Assembly: GCA_019096065.1 (NCBI GenBank)
Contig: JAGUCH010000003.1
Span: forward strand, 2,976,001-3,040,000
Length of the DNA: 64,000 bases
From: Paracyclopina nana
Lineage: Eukaryota; Arthropoda; Copepoda; Cyclopoida; Cyclopettidae
Direction of reading: 5' to 3'
The position numbers were made by a program, and so were the translations under genes. Positions within the stretch are counted from its first letter, which is position 1; the number at the start of each line of letters is the position of its first letter. The notes under the pieces were generated by a model, which saw nothing but the letters and a program-made list of their open reading frames with translations, was not told the origin of the DNA and ran no database searches. This document shows positions 23,192 through 34,800 of the stretch, in pieces.

Positions 23192-23830
23192 TCAAAAGCA
23201 ATCAGAAAACTGCCTAATCATGGCAGGATTTCTGTCATAGAAATCCTTCACTGATGTGTAAAAAAGTAATTTGCAGCCTTCTTCACAAATACTGCGCAGG
23301 TCCTCCGTGTCTTGAATTGCATCATGTTGGGCAGCCTGACTTACTCCAAAGAAGAACTGAAGACAATTGTTCAACGAAAGGCTCCCCAATCCAAGTTCTC
23401 TTCTTTGGACTTGCTTCATTATGTCCATGGAATCCCCGCAATGAAGATTCTCTGGCCAACTGTAACCATATTTCTTCAGGTTATTCTTCAATATTATGCC
23501 ATCAAAATTAAAATTATTGTGTGCAATGAGCACAACCATATCTTCGCCAATTGCTATGGCCTGCAAAAAGGCAGCAAAATCTTGCAAACCATATTCGATT
23601 GGGACTGCGTTGGCCACAATCCTCCCATTTTTGTACAGTTTTCCATTTCTTGAGGTCATTCCATTGATTCTCGTGGCACCAGGCATAAATGGCGTATGAG
23701 GAATCCAATGTTGGGAAAAAAGTGCATTTGTGCAAGAGCAAATTGCAGCTACAGAACAAATCTCCACTCCTGCATGCATAAACTGGTGGTCCATCCCCGT
23801 CGTCTCAAGATCATAATAGACAATCTTCAT
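23192..23830 (-). CDS. DEDDh 3'-5' exonuclease, TREX/PLEX9-like (copy 1)
   Basis: Intronless, 212 residues. It carries the DnaQ-like motifs: Exo I DLETTG near the N-terminus (Asp7, Glu9), Exo II HNNFNFDG, and Exo III AQHDAIQDT, with the His and Asp of the DEDDh class. The short length without extra domains fits the animal TREX or PML-exon-9-like (PLEX9) exonucleases, which degrade DNA or short nucleic acids; the substrate is inferred only. It is a paralogue of the gene at 25012-25662, in the same orientation. Catalytic residues are intact, so it is not an obvious pseudogene. Confidence 0.85.
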   Translation of the reverse strand: MKIVYYDLETTGMDHQFMHAGVEICSVAAICSCTNALFSQHWIPHTPFMPGATRINGMTSRNGKLYKNGRIVANAVPIEYGLQDFAAFLQAIAIGEDMVVLIAHNNFNFDGIILKNNLKKYGYSWPENLHCGDSMDIMKQVQRRELGLGSLSLNNCLQFFFGVSQAAQHDAIQDTEDLRSICEEGCKLLFYTSVKDFYDRNPAMIRQFSDCF

Positions 23831-25011
23831 TTTCTTCTCCCTTCAATTTTGTTAGGAGTGCTTCTTATGACTGAGCTCAGTGCCAATGCGTTAGCTGTCA
23901 GCCACAGGTAGCTATATATAGCCTGATCCAAAATGACGAAATCCTCTGACGCGAATTGATGCGTTTCTTAGACTAGCTTAGCCAGCACCTCTCAATTTTT
24001 TAAGTTTGTTCTGCGGTGATTTAATAATTTTGGCATTACCATTTGCTGCAAGTTACTTCTAAGTTAAAACAAAAATTGTTGGAGCTAGAAGTTTTTGGGT
24101 GGGAAGCAATACGCTAGCCGTTTTAAATTACAACCTAATGAGGCCTAGGACCTTTAAAAGCTTTCAGACTAATTATATTTTTGGTATCTTAGAAAGAGTT
24201 TGAGTTATGACCTCGATCTAACAGGTCAATGTGTGACTTGGTGAGATTTTGACCAAGAAAGAAATTGTGTTATCACAATTCAGGGGCAAAGGCTCACATA
24301 ATTTGATGCCTATTTAACTTTGTGTGGCAATTTGCGTTTTTTCTGTGCGGAACAGTCAGATGCCATCAAGCTGTATGAGTAAATGTATGTCGCCTTAGGT
24401 GTCGCGTATGTCCCGTATTTTAGTGATTGCCAAAAAGCCTCAGTAATTAAAGTAGGGGTCCGTCCCGAAACGCCCAAAAATATGTACTGTACAAAAAACT
24501 GTTCCATTGGCATGAAAGCCCTGTTATCTGCCAGATAAATATCTTGTCCGTACTGATTTAACTCTCACCGTCTGACGTAAATTAACGCATTTAGCGGACT
24601 TTATATGACTTTCTTTCTTTTGTTGTCTGACCAATTTTGCTTTTGTATGTCCAAGACATCGAAAGGTACCGGACTAGCTATAAAGGTTAGTAAACTTTTC
24701 TTCTTGTCTGAATTCATAAATTTTTTCCCATGCATAAAATGATGATGCTCATGCTCAATGATCATGGAACTTGACATTGAATACATCTTCCTAATTAAGT
24801 ATCTGCCGGTTGATATATTAAATATTATGTATGAATGCGTCTTTGGGAAGCTTGCCAATAATAGCGTTTATTTTGTACTCAGTTGAAGATTTTTGCAAAA
24901 GGGAAATATTTAGAAACTTGGGCCTGAAAAGATGAAAGTATTAGAGGATTTTTTAATACTAGGTAAATGCTTCTAACAAAGTAAGATAGAAGTAATTTTT
25001 CCTTATTGCCA
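23831..25011. other. spacer between the two exonuclease paralogues
   Basis: No gene is seen. Upstream of copy 1 (about 23943-23970) lies the motif CTCTGACGCGAATTGATGCG, and a weaker relative (TCTGACGTAAATTAACGC) lies at about 24570-24590. The same motif precedes copy 2. The rest is AT-rich with short meaningless frames. Confidence 0.5.
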
Positions 25012-25662
25012 TCAGTGACAATGAGATAATGGCTTGACCAATTCCGGATACGCTTGAAAAAAGTCCTCCAGTGCTCGGTATCCGATTCTTTGGCAGGCTG
25101 CTATGCAAATCTTTTGGAGATCCCTTGTGTCTTCCATTGCATCATGTTGGGCAGCTTGCATTTCTCCACAGAAATATTGAAGGCAGTCGTTCAAGCTGAT
25201 CCTCCGTAATCCAAGTTCTCTTTGTTGGACAAGCCTCATTAAATCCATGGAATCCCCACACATTATATTTGGAGGCCAATTGTATCCATATTTGAGGAAA
25301 TTTTTTTTCAAGACAACACCATCAAACTTAAAATTATTATGTGCAACTAGCACAATTGGAGCGCCAACGTCTCCTGTCCGTGTGTCTACCTTGCGAAGGA
25401 ATTTCAAAAATTCCTTCAAGCCATCTTCCATTGGTAAAGCATTTGCCACAAGCTCCCCATTTTTGAAAAGATATCCATGTCGCACCGTCATGCCATTGAC
25501 TCTTGATGCGGCTGGCATGAATGGTACCTGAGGAATCAGGTGTTGATAAAACCGTTGACGAGAAGGTCTGTTGATTGCAGCGATGGAGCAAATCTCCACT
25601 CCTTCATGTCGGCTTTGATGGTTAAGCCCAGTAGTCTCAAGATCAAAGTAGACAACTTTCAT
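25012..25662 (-). CDS. DEDDh 3'-5' exonuclease, TREX/PLEX9-like (copy 2)
   Basis: Intronless, 216 residues from the ATG at 25662 (MKVVYFDLETTG), the position equivalent to the start of copy 1. An upstream TTG frame would add 12 residues and is unlikely. Exo I is DLETTG, Exo II HNNFKFDG and Exo III AQHDAMEDT, so all five DEDDh catalytic residues appear present. It is clearly homologous to copy 1 over the full length but well diverged, so the duplication is old and both copies appear maintained. A GDVGAP-containing insertion lies before the Exo II region. The promoter-proximal motif is shared between the copies. Confidence 0.86.
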   Translation of the reverse strand: MKVVYFDLETTGLNHQSRHEGVEICSIAAINRPSRQRFYQHLIPQVPFMPAASRVNGMTVRHGYLFKNGELVANALPMEDGLKEFLKFLRKVDTRTGDVGAPIVLVAHNNFKFDGVVLKKNFLKYGYNWPPNIMCGDSMDLMRLVQQRELGLRRISLNDCLQYFCGEMQAAQHDAMEDTRDLQKICIAACQRIGYRALEDFFQAYPELVKPLSHCH

Positions 25663-26577
25663 TTTTTCTTGCTTCTTATGCCATTGGAGTGCTTCCAATC
25701 ACTGAGCTGTGCTAGTTTGAGCACTGCCATCGTCCCAGCGAGCTGTGCTGCCCAGGACGCGTGATACAAATTGACGAAACTCTCTGACGCGAATTGACGC
25801 GTTTTTTAATCGTAAATAATGTTGACCGTGCAATGCAGTGCTGCCAGATGCGGCGATTTTACGCCACAGCGCACTTTTGAGGGTACAGCGGCGTGATAAA
25901 AAATTCCTGCGGCTAATTTTTGATGATGCTCTAAAAAAGCTAAAAATCGGCTATTTTTCGACGAATTTTCAGCGTGTTTTTTCAGATTTACGACTTTAGT
26001 TGAGAAACTCACCGGCGCTGGTTTGAGCAAACATGCCAGAACCCGGGTATTATTGGCCAAATTTTTTACTACGCCGTTCCCGACTATTTTTGACAAAAGT
26101 GCGGCAACTTTTAATGGAAAAAATCTGGCAGCACTGGTACTTTTCCAGGTTGGCAGGTTACGGCTCTGGGCAGGCTGATAGGTGATCACAGCTTTTAATA
26201 GAGGCTCTGACGGGAATTTACGCGTTTTCAAAAATACTGCAATCTTATAGTCGTTGCAACTAGTATACACTGTACACACACACGGACGGACGCAATGTGT
26301 CAATTGGAGTAGCGTATTCGAAAAAGTGGGCTAGCTGAGATATATTATTGCTAGGACCTAATATTAAATTTTAGTGAGTAGCATAAAAAGTCAGTAATGT
26401 ATTGTCATTGTTTATACGTTTATTATAAGACTTTTCTGCAGTTAAGATTATTAAATAGAATGGCGGCCAGTGCTGAAGGCATGATCAATATTTTAAGTTC
26501 ACTTCTACAAATTAGTCCTCATCTTCTTCTTCTTCTGGAATGGGAGATGGCACCAAAATTTCCTTGAAACGTCCTTC
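25663..26577. other. intergenic, with a ~300-bp MITE
   Basis: No gene is seen. It holds copy-2 upstream sequence, including CTCTGACGCGAATTGACGCG at about 25781-25806; a MITE at 25836-26136; another motif relative (CTCTGACGGGAATTTACGCG) at about 26204-26226; and the glycogen phosphorylase 3' flank, with a TTTATT (AATAAA on the minus strand) at about 26419. Confidence 0.5.
25836..26136. mobile_element. MITE with CAGTGCTGCCAGAT terminal inverted repeats
   Basis: CAGTGCTGCCAGAT at 25836-25849 is the exact reverse complement of 26123-26136, 301 bp apart. The termini start CAGTG, as in hAT-type elements, but I could not confirm an 8-bp target duplication. A related end (CAGTGCTTCCAGATG) is seen at about 22998. 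There is no coding capacity. Confidence 0.6.
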
Positions 26578-29500
26578 CTATGAGGCTTCATGCGGCTCAG
26601 GCAAGACTTCCCAAGAAGGTTCAACTCCCCAGATCTCTCGCCCATACTCAGCAATGGTACGATCAGAGCTGAATTTGCCAGCAGATGCCACGTTCATGAT
26701 GGCCATCTGTGCCCACTTGGCTCCATCCTGAAACATATCATTGCCACATACTCTAGCTATGAAATATTGTTATAGCAGTATACCATATAAGTTGCATTGA
26801 CTTTGTCTTGGGCAGCGATGTAGCTGTCATAGTCTGCCAAAGTTAAGTATTGGTCATGATACAGCAAGTTGTTCTTGATGTCGATGAACTCGTCTGGGTT
26901 GCCACTTTTGGAGAAAGTGCCATTTCCAAGCTGCTCAATGACTTGGGCCAACTCGGGGTTCTTGGCTACATAATCCGCAGCGTTGTAGCCAGCTCGTTTC
27001 AGTGCTTCAACTTCCTCAACGAGCATTCCAAAGATGAAAATGTTCTCTTCACCCATCTCCTCGGCCATTTCCACATTGGCACCGTCCATAGTTCCAATGG
27101 TCAAGGCACCGTTAAGCTATAATTTTAAATCATGAAATCTGCGAAGCTTGAAAGGAACTCATGGGCTTACCTGGAACTTCATGTTGCCAGTTCCAGAGGC
27201 CTCTGTGCCAGCAGTGGAGATTTGCTCAGACAAATCTGAGGCTGGCATGATGATTTCAGCATAGGAAACCCTGTAGTTCTCGAGGAAGACCACCTTAAGC
27301 TTATTGCCCACATCGGGATCATTGTTGACCTTTTCAGCAACACAGTTGAAAAGCTTGATGATCTGCTTGGCCATGTAGTATCCGGGTGCAGCCTTGCCTC
27401 CAATCATGACAGTCCTGGGCACGATTTTCTTATCCTTGGGATTGGCCTTGATCCTGTTATACATGGTGATGACATGCAAGATGTTAAGCAGTTGCCTCTT
27501 GTACTCGTGGATCCTCTTAACCTATATACATACAATGAAAAACGAGACTGTATGAATATCATTCATATTTTGGGCAAAATTCAGCCGTACCTGAACATCA
27601 AAAATGGAGGCTGGATTCACTTGCACGCCAGTCTTCTCGGTCAAATAGGCGGCCAACTTGCGCTTGTTGGCAGATTTGACCTCCATGAATTCACGTTGGA
27701 ACTTGGGGTCGGTGGCAAAAGGCTTCAGCTTGGTGAGCTGATCCAGATGAGACGGCCAGTCATCGCCAATTTTGTCAGAAATGAGGTCAGACAGCATGGG
27801 ATTGCACATCAGCAACCACCTCCTTGGGGTGATTCCGTTTGTCTTGTTCTGGAACTTCTCAGGCCACAGCTCATAAAAGTTCTTGAAGAGTGTTTGCTTG
27901 ATCAGCTCAGAATGCAGCCTTCAAGGAGATTGACAATGCAGTTATATAGGTAATATTCAAGCATCATGACGTTTACCTAGCAACACCATTGATGGCGTGA
28001 GATCCGACAATGGCCAAGTGGGCCATATTAACCCTCTTTCCACCTTCCTCTTCAATGATTGAGAGCACTCTCATCTTGTCAAAATCATTGTTGTACACCT
28101 TGGCCACATACTCCATATGGAAGTGGTTGATTTTGTAGATGATCTCCAAATGCCTTGGCAGGAGGTTTTGCATGAGATCCACTGGCCAACGCTCAAGAGC
28201 CTCTGGCAAGATGGTGTGGTTGGTGTACGCACAGCATTTCCTGGTGATATCCCAAGCCTAAACACCAATTTGTGACACTCGTTATATTTAATATGACCAA
28301 ATTACTCACTTCTTCCCACTTGAGACCCTCTTCGTCGACGAGGATTCTCATAAGCTCAGGGACAGCCAAAGCTGGATGGGTGTCATTCAACTGAATGGCA
28401 ACCTTATCGGGCATGGTTGTGAAGTCAGTCCTGGCAACCTCCCTTGATCCAAACTTGGAGTGCTTGAACCTGAAATTACTTAGATGAGCACTACTATCAT
28501 TTTAAGATGATCTGCCATGTGTGTACCTCCTGATGACATCCTGGAGAGTGGCTGAGCACAGGAAGTACTCTTGCTTCAGCCTCAGCTCTTTTCCTCCAAA
28601 GTTGTTATCGTTGGGATACAAGACCCTGGAGATGTTTTCGGCAATGTTCCTGTCAATGACAGCATCCAAGTAGTCGCCATCATTGAAGAATTTCAAGTTG
28701 AAGTTCATGGGAGATTTGGCGGACCACAATCTCAAAGTGTTGACAACATTGTTGTTGTAGCCTATATAAAATGTTTCATTAGTGTACGCTATTCTCATTT
28801 GGAGCGCATTTCTCAACCAACCTGGAATGGGATTGTCATAGGGCATCGCCAAGACAGTTTGTTGGTCCACCCATTGGCGAGCATCCGGCTTGTCCGGATT
28901 GTCAATGCATCTGCCATAGAACTTGACCTCCAGCATGTACTCTGGCCTGGCCTTTTCCCAGGGGTTGCCATACCTCAACCAATCGTCAGGCTCCTCAATC
29001 TGAATGAAAATTAGCCATTAGAATACTTTTCATAGAATATTTTTATTTTTTGCCTTCATTGAACGCCACAGCAATAAATTTAAGTTGTCACTTACTTGCT
29101 CGCCATTAACAATTTTTTGATCAAAAATGCCGTAATCATAGCGAATTCCATAGCCATAGGCAGGCATGGCCAATGTGGCCATGGAGTCCAAGAAGCAGGC
29201 AGCCAACCGGCCGAGGCCGCCATTTCCAAGGCCAGCATCGGGCTCATGGTCCTGGAGCTCTTCGATGTCCATGCCAAGCTAAATTGGTTAGATCAAACAA
29301 AAGCACTCGTGTTAATCAAATAATATGGGTGAAAACACTCGTTAAAGTTAGCATGACGTACTCGCGTTAAGAAACTCTCTACACACACTCGCGGCATTAA
29401 CCTGCTCGCCATTGACAATCTTTTGCGTGAAGATGCCATAGTCGTATCTAATGCCGTAGCCATAGGCTGCCATGCCAAGAGTGGCCATGGAGTCTAAGAA

Positions 29501-30755
29501 GCAGGCAGCCAACCTGCCCAAGCCTCCATTTCCGAGGCCAGCATCGTCTTCCATTTCTTGCAGCTCTTCAATGTCCATGCCCAACTAGAACCCAAAAGCT
29601 AACTTGTACCTTCACGCCTCTTTTAAAAATAGCTATTCACATTTGTACTTTGGGCATGGGGAGCTTATTAACCCAAGATACAGCGCTGTACTCTTATGAG
29701 ATCAATGATTACCTGATACATGGCCTCGTCACAGGCTCCTTGGATGCCAATGTTGATCATGGTGTTTTGCAGGGCCCTGCCCATGTAAAACTCCAAGGAA
29801 ATATAGTAGACTCTCTGTAAGGAAAAAAGAAGGCATCCATGTTAGGCTCGAATATTTTAGGTACGTGATTTCAGCAACCGGTTTGACAACTATGCTATGC
29901 TGCACCTTTGCTAAGAATGGCCAAATCAAGTCCTCGTATTTCATGCAACATTACTATGATTTTAATAGTTTTCTTTATTAACCATAGCGCGTGATGATCT
30001 CGAGTTTATGAACATCAAAAAATATTTTCATGATTTTTAAAGTACAGAGAGAATGTATCATATGAGTGTCTAAAATAGTACACTTAATTTTCAGTGCAAG
30101 TATTTCTTGATGTTTGTGCATGACAAAGTTCAAGGAAGTGAAGAAAAACGAGTTTTGGGCACATTTTGACCAAATGAAGTGCCCAGCCAAAATGTTATTG
30201 AGCATTTTCGTGTTAAAATCCACGTGCAATAAATGACAGCTCCATTTTCGTATGCTGCAATACCCAATAGTGAAAAATAACCAATGTCATCCTCATGCGA
30301 ATAACCTTGAGTGACCTCTTGACTCGTTACGCATGGATTTTCCACCCTAGCTTAAAACTGAATCAAATTGCACTTGCAGTAAATGACAGCTCCAATTTCG
30401 CATTCTGCAATACCCATACGTGAAAAAATAACGATTGCCATCCCTGCGCGAATAACCTTGAGTAACCTCTAACCTCTCGACTCACCTTGGGGTCCGTTTC
30501 GTACCACTTTTGCTGGGTCCTGATCCACCTGGCGACCAGCCTATCCTTGACGCTGTGGGCCAAGGAGAAGTAGTAGTCCCTGGTGGTGGCCACATTGCGG
30601 TCCTTGCACAGGGTGTAGTGCAAGTGTTGCGTAAAGGCTCTCTTGAGGTCAGCCACGGATTCCACGGTGGCAATGGCACGCACAGAAATCTGCTTGCGCC
30701 TGTCCCTGTCCCCATCAGCTTGAGGCTGAGGCTGAGCTTGCATACAATCACTCAT
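26578..30755 (-). CDS. GlyP: glycogen phosphorylase
   Basis: Exons: 30755-30486, 29814-29713, one of 29584-29402 or 29278-29096, 28999-28822, 28761-28527, 28469-28310, 28257-27977, 27918-27591, 27521-27171, 27116-26784 and 26727-26578. Using one copy of exon 3 gives 856 residues, the family's usual length. It releases glucose-1-phosphate from glycogen with pyridoxal phosphate; the PLP lysine lies in [10 protein letters not shown]. Ser24 in RRKQISVRA matches the phosphorylase-kinase site Ser14 of the muscle enzyme, so hormonal control is likely. Exon 3 exists in two versions that both splice in phase 0. Intron 1 (670 bp) contains a tandem duplication of its own donor-side sequence. Confidence 0.97.
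29096..29278 (-). other. GlyP: GlyP alternative exon 3b
   Basis: 183 nt, phase 0, 123 bp downstream of exon 3a. It differs from 3a at about 6 of 61 residues: LQDHEPD instead of [16 protein letters not shown] instead of LGMAAYGYG, and IFDQK instead of IFTQK. The loop [12 protein letters not shown] is unchanged. There is no stop or frameshift, so it looks functional. Confidence 0.85.
29402..29584 (-). other. GlyP: GlyP alternative exon 3a
   Basis: 183 nt, phase 0 at both ends, with good GT and AG sites. It encodes the substrate-loop segment [19 protein letters not shown] and, after it, LGMAAYGYG and IFTQK, as in most animal phosphorylases. It replaces or is replaced by exon 3b. Confidence 0.85.
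30223..30486. repeat. tandem duplication inside GlyP intron 1
   Basis: About 110 bp at 30223-30335 is repeated at 30373-30486, sharing TAAATGACAGCTCCA, CTGCAATACCCA and GCGAATAACCTTGAGT. The second copy runs up to the exon 1 donor itself; the first carries a decayed version of that donor region. Confidence 0.75.
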
Positions 30756-31824
30756 GATGAATTAGCTGTCAATCGACACACAACCGACCCCGATGGCAAA
30801 TGGAGGTGGAATGAGAATTTGCCCTTATTTTGTCCTCTGCTAGCAAATCGGCTCTTATTGCACGGCCGCTACTATGAATACCATACCAACAAATAGGCCA
30901 AATGTTTTGACAGAAACGCCACTTGTAGCGCACTAACAGTGCAGAAATGTGCACGTCTGGCAGCCACTGCTGTCATTTGAGACAGGCGCGCACGCGCATT
31001 CAGATGATAGTTGCGCTCGGCTTCTACAACTACAGCATTGAAATGGCGTTGGATTATTATGGTCAAGGCTGGGGTGGAAAAACCCAGATTTTTCCATTTA
31101 TTAGGGATTATCGAGCTCCATTCTCAGGACCTGCCGCCATTGTCATTATCTGCGTCTTCGTACTTTTGCAGTGGCTCACGTGACCCCTTTTAGCAAGCCT
31201 ACAAAAAGAAAGCTTTCTGACCCTGGCCTCCTTAAGAACATTTCAATCTTAGCTCTTTACTTGTTTCAGTGCCATCAACATTTCAGGCCTTTAGTGGGAC
31301 CTTTTTACTTGCGTTCTGCTTTAGCTATTTTCAGTTGCTAACCGCCGTTCCTCAGCAGCATAAAGTGGGCGACGCGGTCACCCAAAACTCGTTTCTCCTT
31401 TCTTACTGGATAAGCAGTTAGTACAGTACAGCTAGATTTTTCCAACCAGATTGTAAAACATTCCGCTCAGCACTGAAAATCACCCACCGGACAATATATA
31501 ATAGTCGGAAGTATTTGCTCCGACAAAGAAATTAACGGCGACTTTGACGGAAGACAATTGCTTTTCAATGGGTTTTTGATTAAAACAAGATTTATAGAGC
31601 CTCTCTGGATAGCCAAGATGTGCGTTTGCATTTTCAGCGATTGACTACGATAGCAACTGTTGTTCGGAGGCCGGTTTGGATAAAGGCCAAATTTTTTAGA
31701 ATGCCACAAGTACGAAAAAACTGCGATTCTTTCATTTCTCACGTACCTGAATATTCAAGTCAAAAGTAAAGTTAGGCATGAATGTATTAAAAATATAAGT
31801 TATTAGTCTTTCTTGTAAAAGTGA
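30756..31824. other. GlyP upstream region
   Basis: Gene-free stretch between the GlyP start and the end of the Spd-2-like gene on the same strand. Short frames on both strands look spurious. It probably contains the GlyP promoter. Confidence 0.45.
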
Positions 31825-34800
31825 TCACAGTGTTGAGCCCTTGAGAATCACACAAACTTTTGCGACACTGGCGTCATTCAGAGGCGTGAACTCCACGTTG
31901 GCTACGTGGCTGCCCTTGGCCTTGGGAGCATACAATATGGGGAAATTCAGCACATATTTGGGCTTGATCTCCACCTGAGTGTAGTTTGATGAAAAAGGTG
32001 GCTCGAGTCCGTCAATCGATAAAACTTGAGCGACTGAGCCGAGATTCTTGAGTTTCACCTTAATCACAGACCTGTCTCCAACCTTGACAGGTGGAATGAA
32101 AATTCGGTCTCTCTCCGCTGTGACCACTACGGCACGTTTTTCTTCCGCAGCTGCTGCTGCTGCTACTTCTTCTTCCTCCTCTTCGTCGTTTTCTTCAATG
32201 GCAGCAAACGTCCTGGTTAATGACATCAATTTTGGACCAGCAACAGTCACGTCCATCATGGATTCACTCAGCGTTTCTTCAACAGGCAAACTGTAGAAGT
32301 TGCAACCACTTCTAGCGCCAAGGATGCTGACAATCGTCTCGTTCAAAGCCTTAAAAAAGTAGCCGTTTTACAAAAGTGTATTTGAGGGTTATGTAATTTT
32401 TACCTTTTTGCATTGTTGAATTTCGGAGTCATGAACTGACTTGTCGTTCGCCTCCAAAATATCATAGGCCAACTTGGATCCCCAAGTTAGCTTTATCATA
32501 CCGATAAACTGAGGTGTGCCTTGGGATTGAACAATGTCGGGATCAATCCTAAGCTCCAAGTTCTTGCTCTCTCCAGCTGGAATGACAGCTTTGCTAAAGT
32601 TGCTTCTTATGGCGCCAGTCTCAAAATTCGAAGCTTTCTTCATATCGCCATCAGTGAACATTTGAAGAGCAATAATTCCATCAGCATTACCAACATTGTT
32701 AACATTGATTTCCTTCACAGTTGCAACATCGTTGGCCATGTTGAACAAGGTCAGCTTGTATCCATCACCAGAGATTTTCAAGTCAGGGCTGGTCATCTCC
32801 AGCGCTGGTTTGCCAACAAATCCGCGAAGCTGAATTGAGCTCTTGACTGATTTTCCTCGAGGATTTCGAAAGCCATGAACTCTAATGGTAAGAATTCCAT
32901 TTTTCATTCCAGGACTCGCAGCGTTGAATTCAATGCAAACTGGCATGAATTCGCCAGGTCCAATCATCACATCTGATTTGGCAAGACGGAAATCAGCGCA
33001 ATTTTTTATTGCAAGAGCCACAGTGGCCTTGGTCTCCGTGATGTTCTTGAGGATAAGCGTATCTTCCCTTCTTTCACCCACGTCCATGTCAATCCAATTG
33101 ATCATCATTCTATTGGAGACCAGAGGAAAGTCCACTGCGGCAGCTACTGCTCCTTCGCGTTTGCCCTTTTCCTTGACAAACGTATCTTGGCTTGGTGGCC
33201 TCTCGGGCAATTTTTCTGGCAACTTGATAGGGGAGGAGTGTCTATGCAACCGGTTAGTTTCAGTCAAAGGCTTCTTCAAGAGCTTCTCATTGGACACCGG
33301 TAGCCTCGATTTCATCCCCATGGAGGGAAATTTGTTAGGGCTGAAAAATACACGCATCAATTATAAAGCCTGCTTTTGGGACACGTATTTAGCCACGAAT
33401 TTTTGGTGGATTTAAAGTCATAACAATTTGGTGATACGTTATCTAGATTTTTTTCTGCCTCCACTGAAACGTTCTAATGAACTAAATAATTGCGCAGTAA
33501 AAGCTACAACTTAGTTGCCAAAGTAAAATGTATTGCAAAAAATTAATGTCTGAAAGTACTTCTGAAAGAAAAATCTACACATTCGTTTTTTCATAAGGAA
33601 TGAAGCAAGTAAAAATTGAGAGCAAATAGCTCATCTAGTAGCAAATCATTGGTAGATTTCCTAGCAGCAACTCACTCTTTACATTTAGTTTGCCTAATAA
33701 GTGTAAATAGGCCACATCATTTTTTATTTTCAGTTAACTTTCATTTTAAATCAAGCAAATCATAGTCTTTCTATCCTCACAAAATAAATTTCGAAGACCT
33801 GCTGAGTTTAATTGATATCATGTGCTTCTATTGACCCCTCTAAAATTCACAAAGACCAATTTTTATAATTTCTTCATAAGACTTCATAAGATTTCAACTT
33901 CAATTCAGGCAATCGACCCACTATCATTAAAATAGCGCGAATTGAAGCCAATTGGAAACGAAATGACAATTTCCTTATGGATCAAAAAATCATCCCAGAA
34001 CTTAAAGGCGGGCAGGCATAGACGCAGCATTTGCATTACTGGCCTGCCAGTCTACTTCACGCCAAATGAGCCTTATTTATAAAGCAATTCTCACTTTTCA
34101 AAGAATTTTTTAATGTTTTTAGAGAATTCACAAGGAGTTGAACACATTAAAATGCTCTTATATGTTGTCCCTATTTTAACCATAACTTTTATGGGTTGTG
34201 TCCTTCTAACCTCACAATTTCAGATAATTTGAGATTTTTTTGCTCGCTCCTGTCATATAATCCGAAGCAGCTAAGCACCACTCCCCCGTCCTGGACAGCT
34301 TAATTTCATGTGCATATATTTTATATGTTGATTATCGAGGGATGTCCCTTCCATCACCAACCTAACATGTGGTTCCTTATTTTAAGAGCAATAATTTTGA
34401 ACGTTTTTTTGCTGTTGATAATTAAAAACTAGCTCGCTTATTTCCTTTGAACCCCTCACTATCATAGAGTCAGATTATTGACTAAAAAAAGCATCAACTT
34501 ACTGGGCGAAATTTTCCTTTTCTTGACTGGGCAAGCGGGATTGAAGTTTGGTTGACTCTTTTTGCTTCGTTGTTCTTGAAAAAGCAGGTCTTTTAAGAGT
34601 TTCCACTTCTTGCTTACAGCTTTTGCTCTCTTGTTTCGGCGAAAGAACAGGAATACATGATTTCTTCTCTGGTCCAGGTGACTTCTTCAAAATGTGAGCG
34701 TTGGTGTCATCAACAGTTTGATCAATTAATAGGGAAGCTTCCAAAAATGAGGTCAATGCATTTGCAGACATGGTTTCATTGACGTTGTGACTGGCCTTAT

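Noticed and set aside
25663..25698. Extended start of exonuclease copy 2
   Set aside because: The longer frame begins at TTG; the ATG at 25662 aligns with the start of copy 1.
30872..31183. Small frames before GlyP, one with a hydrophobic C-terminus (VIICVFVLLQWL)
   Set aside because: No conserved motif, no plausible exon partner; probably 5' flank of GlyP.
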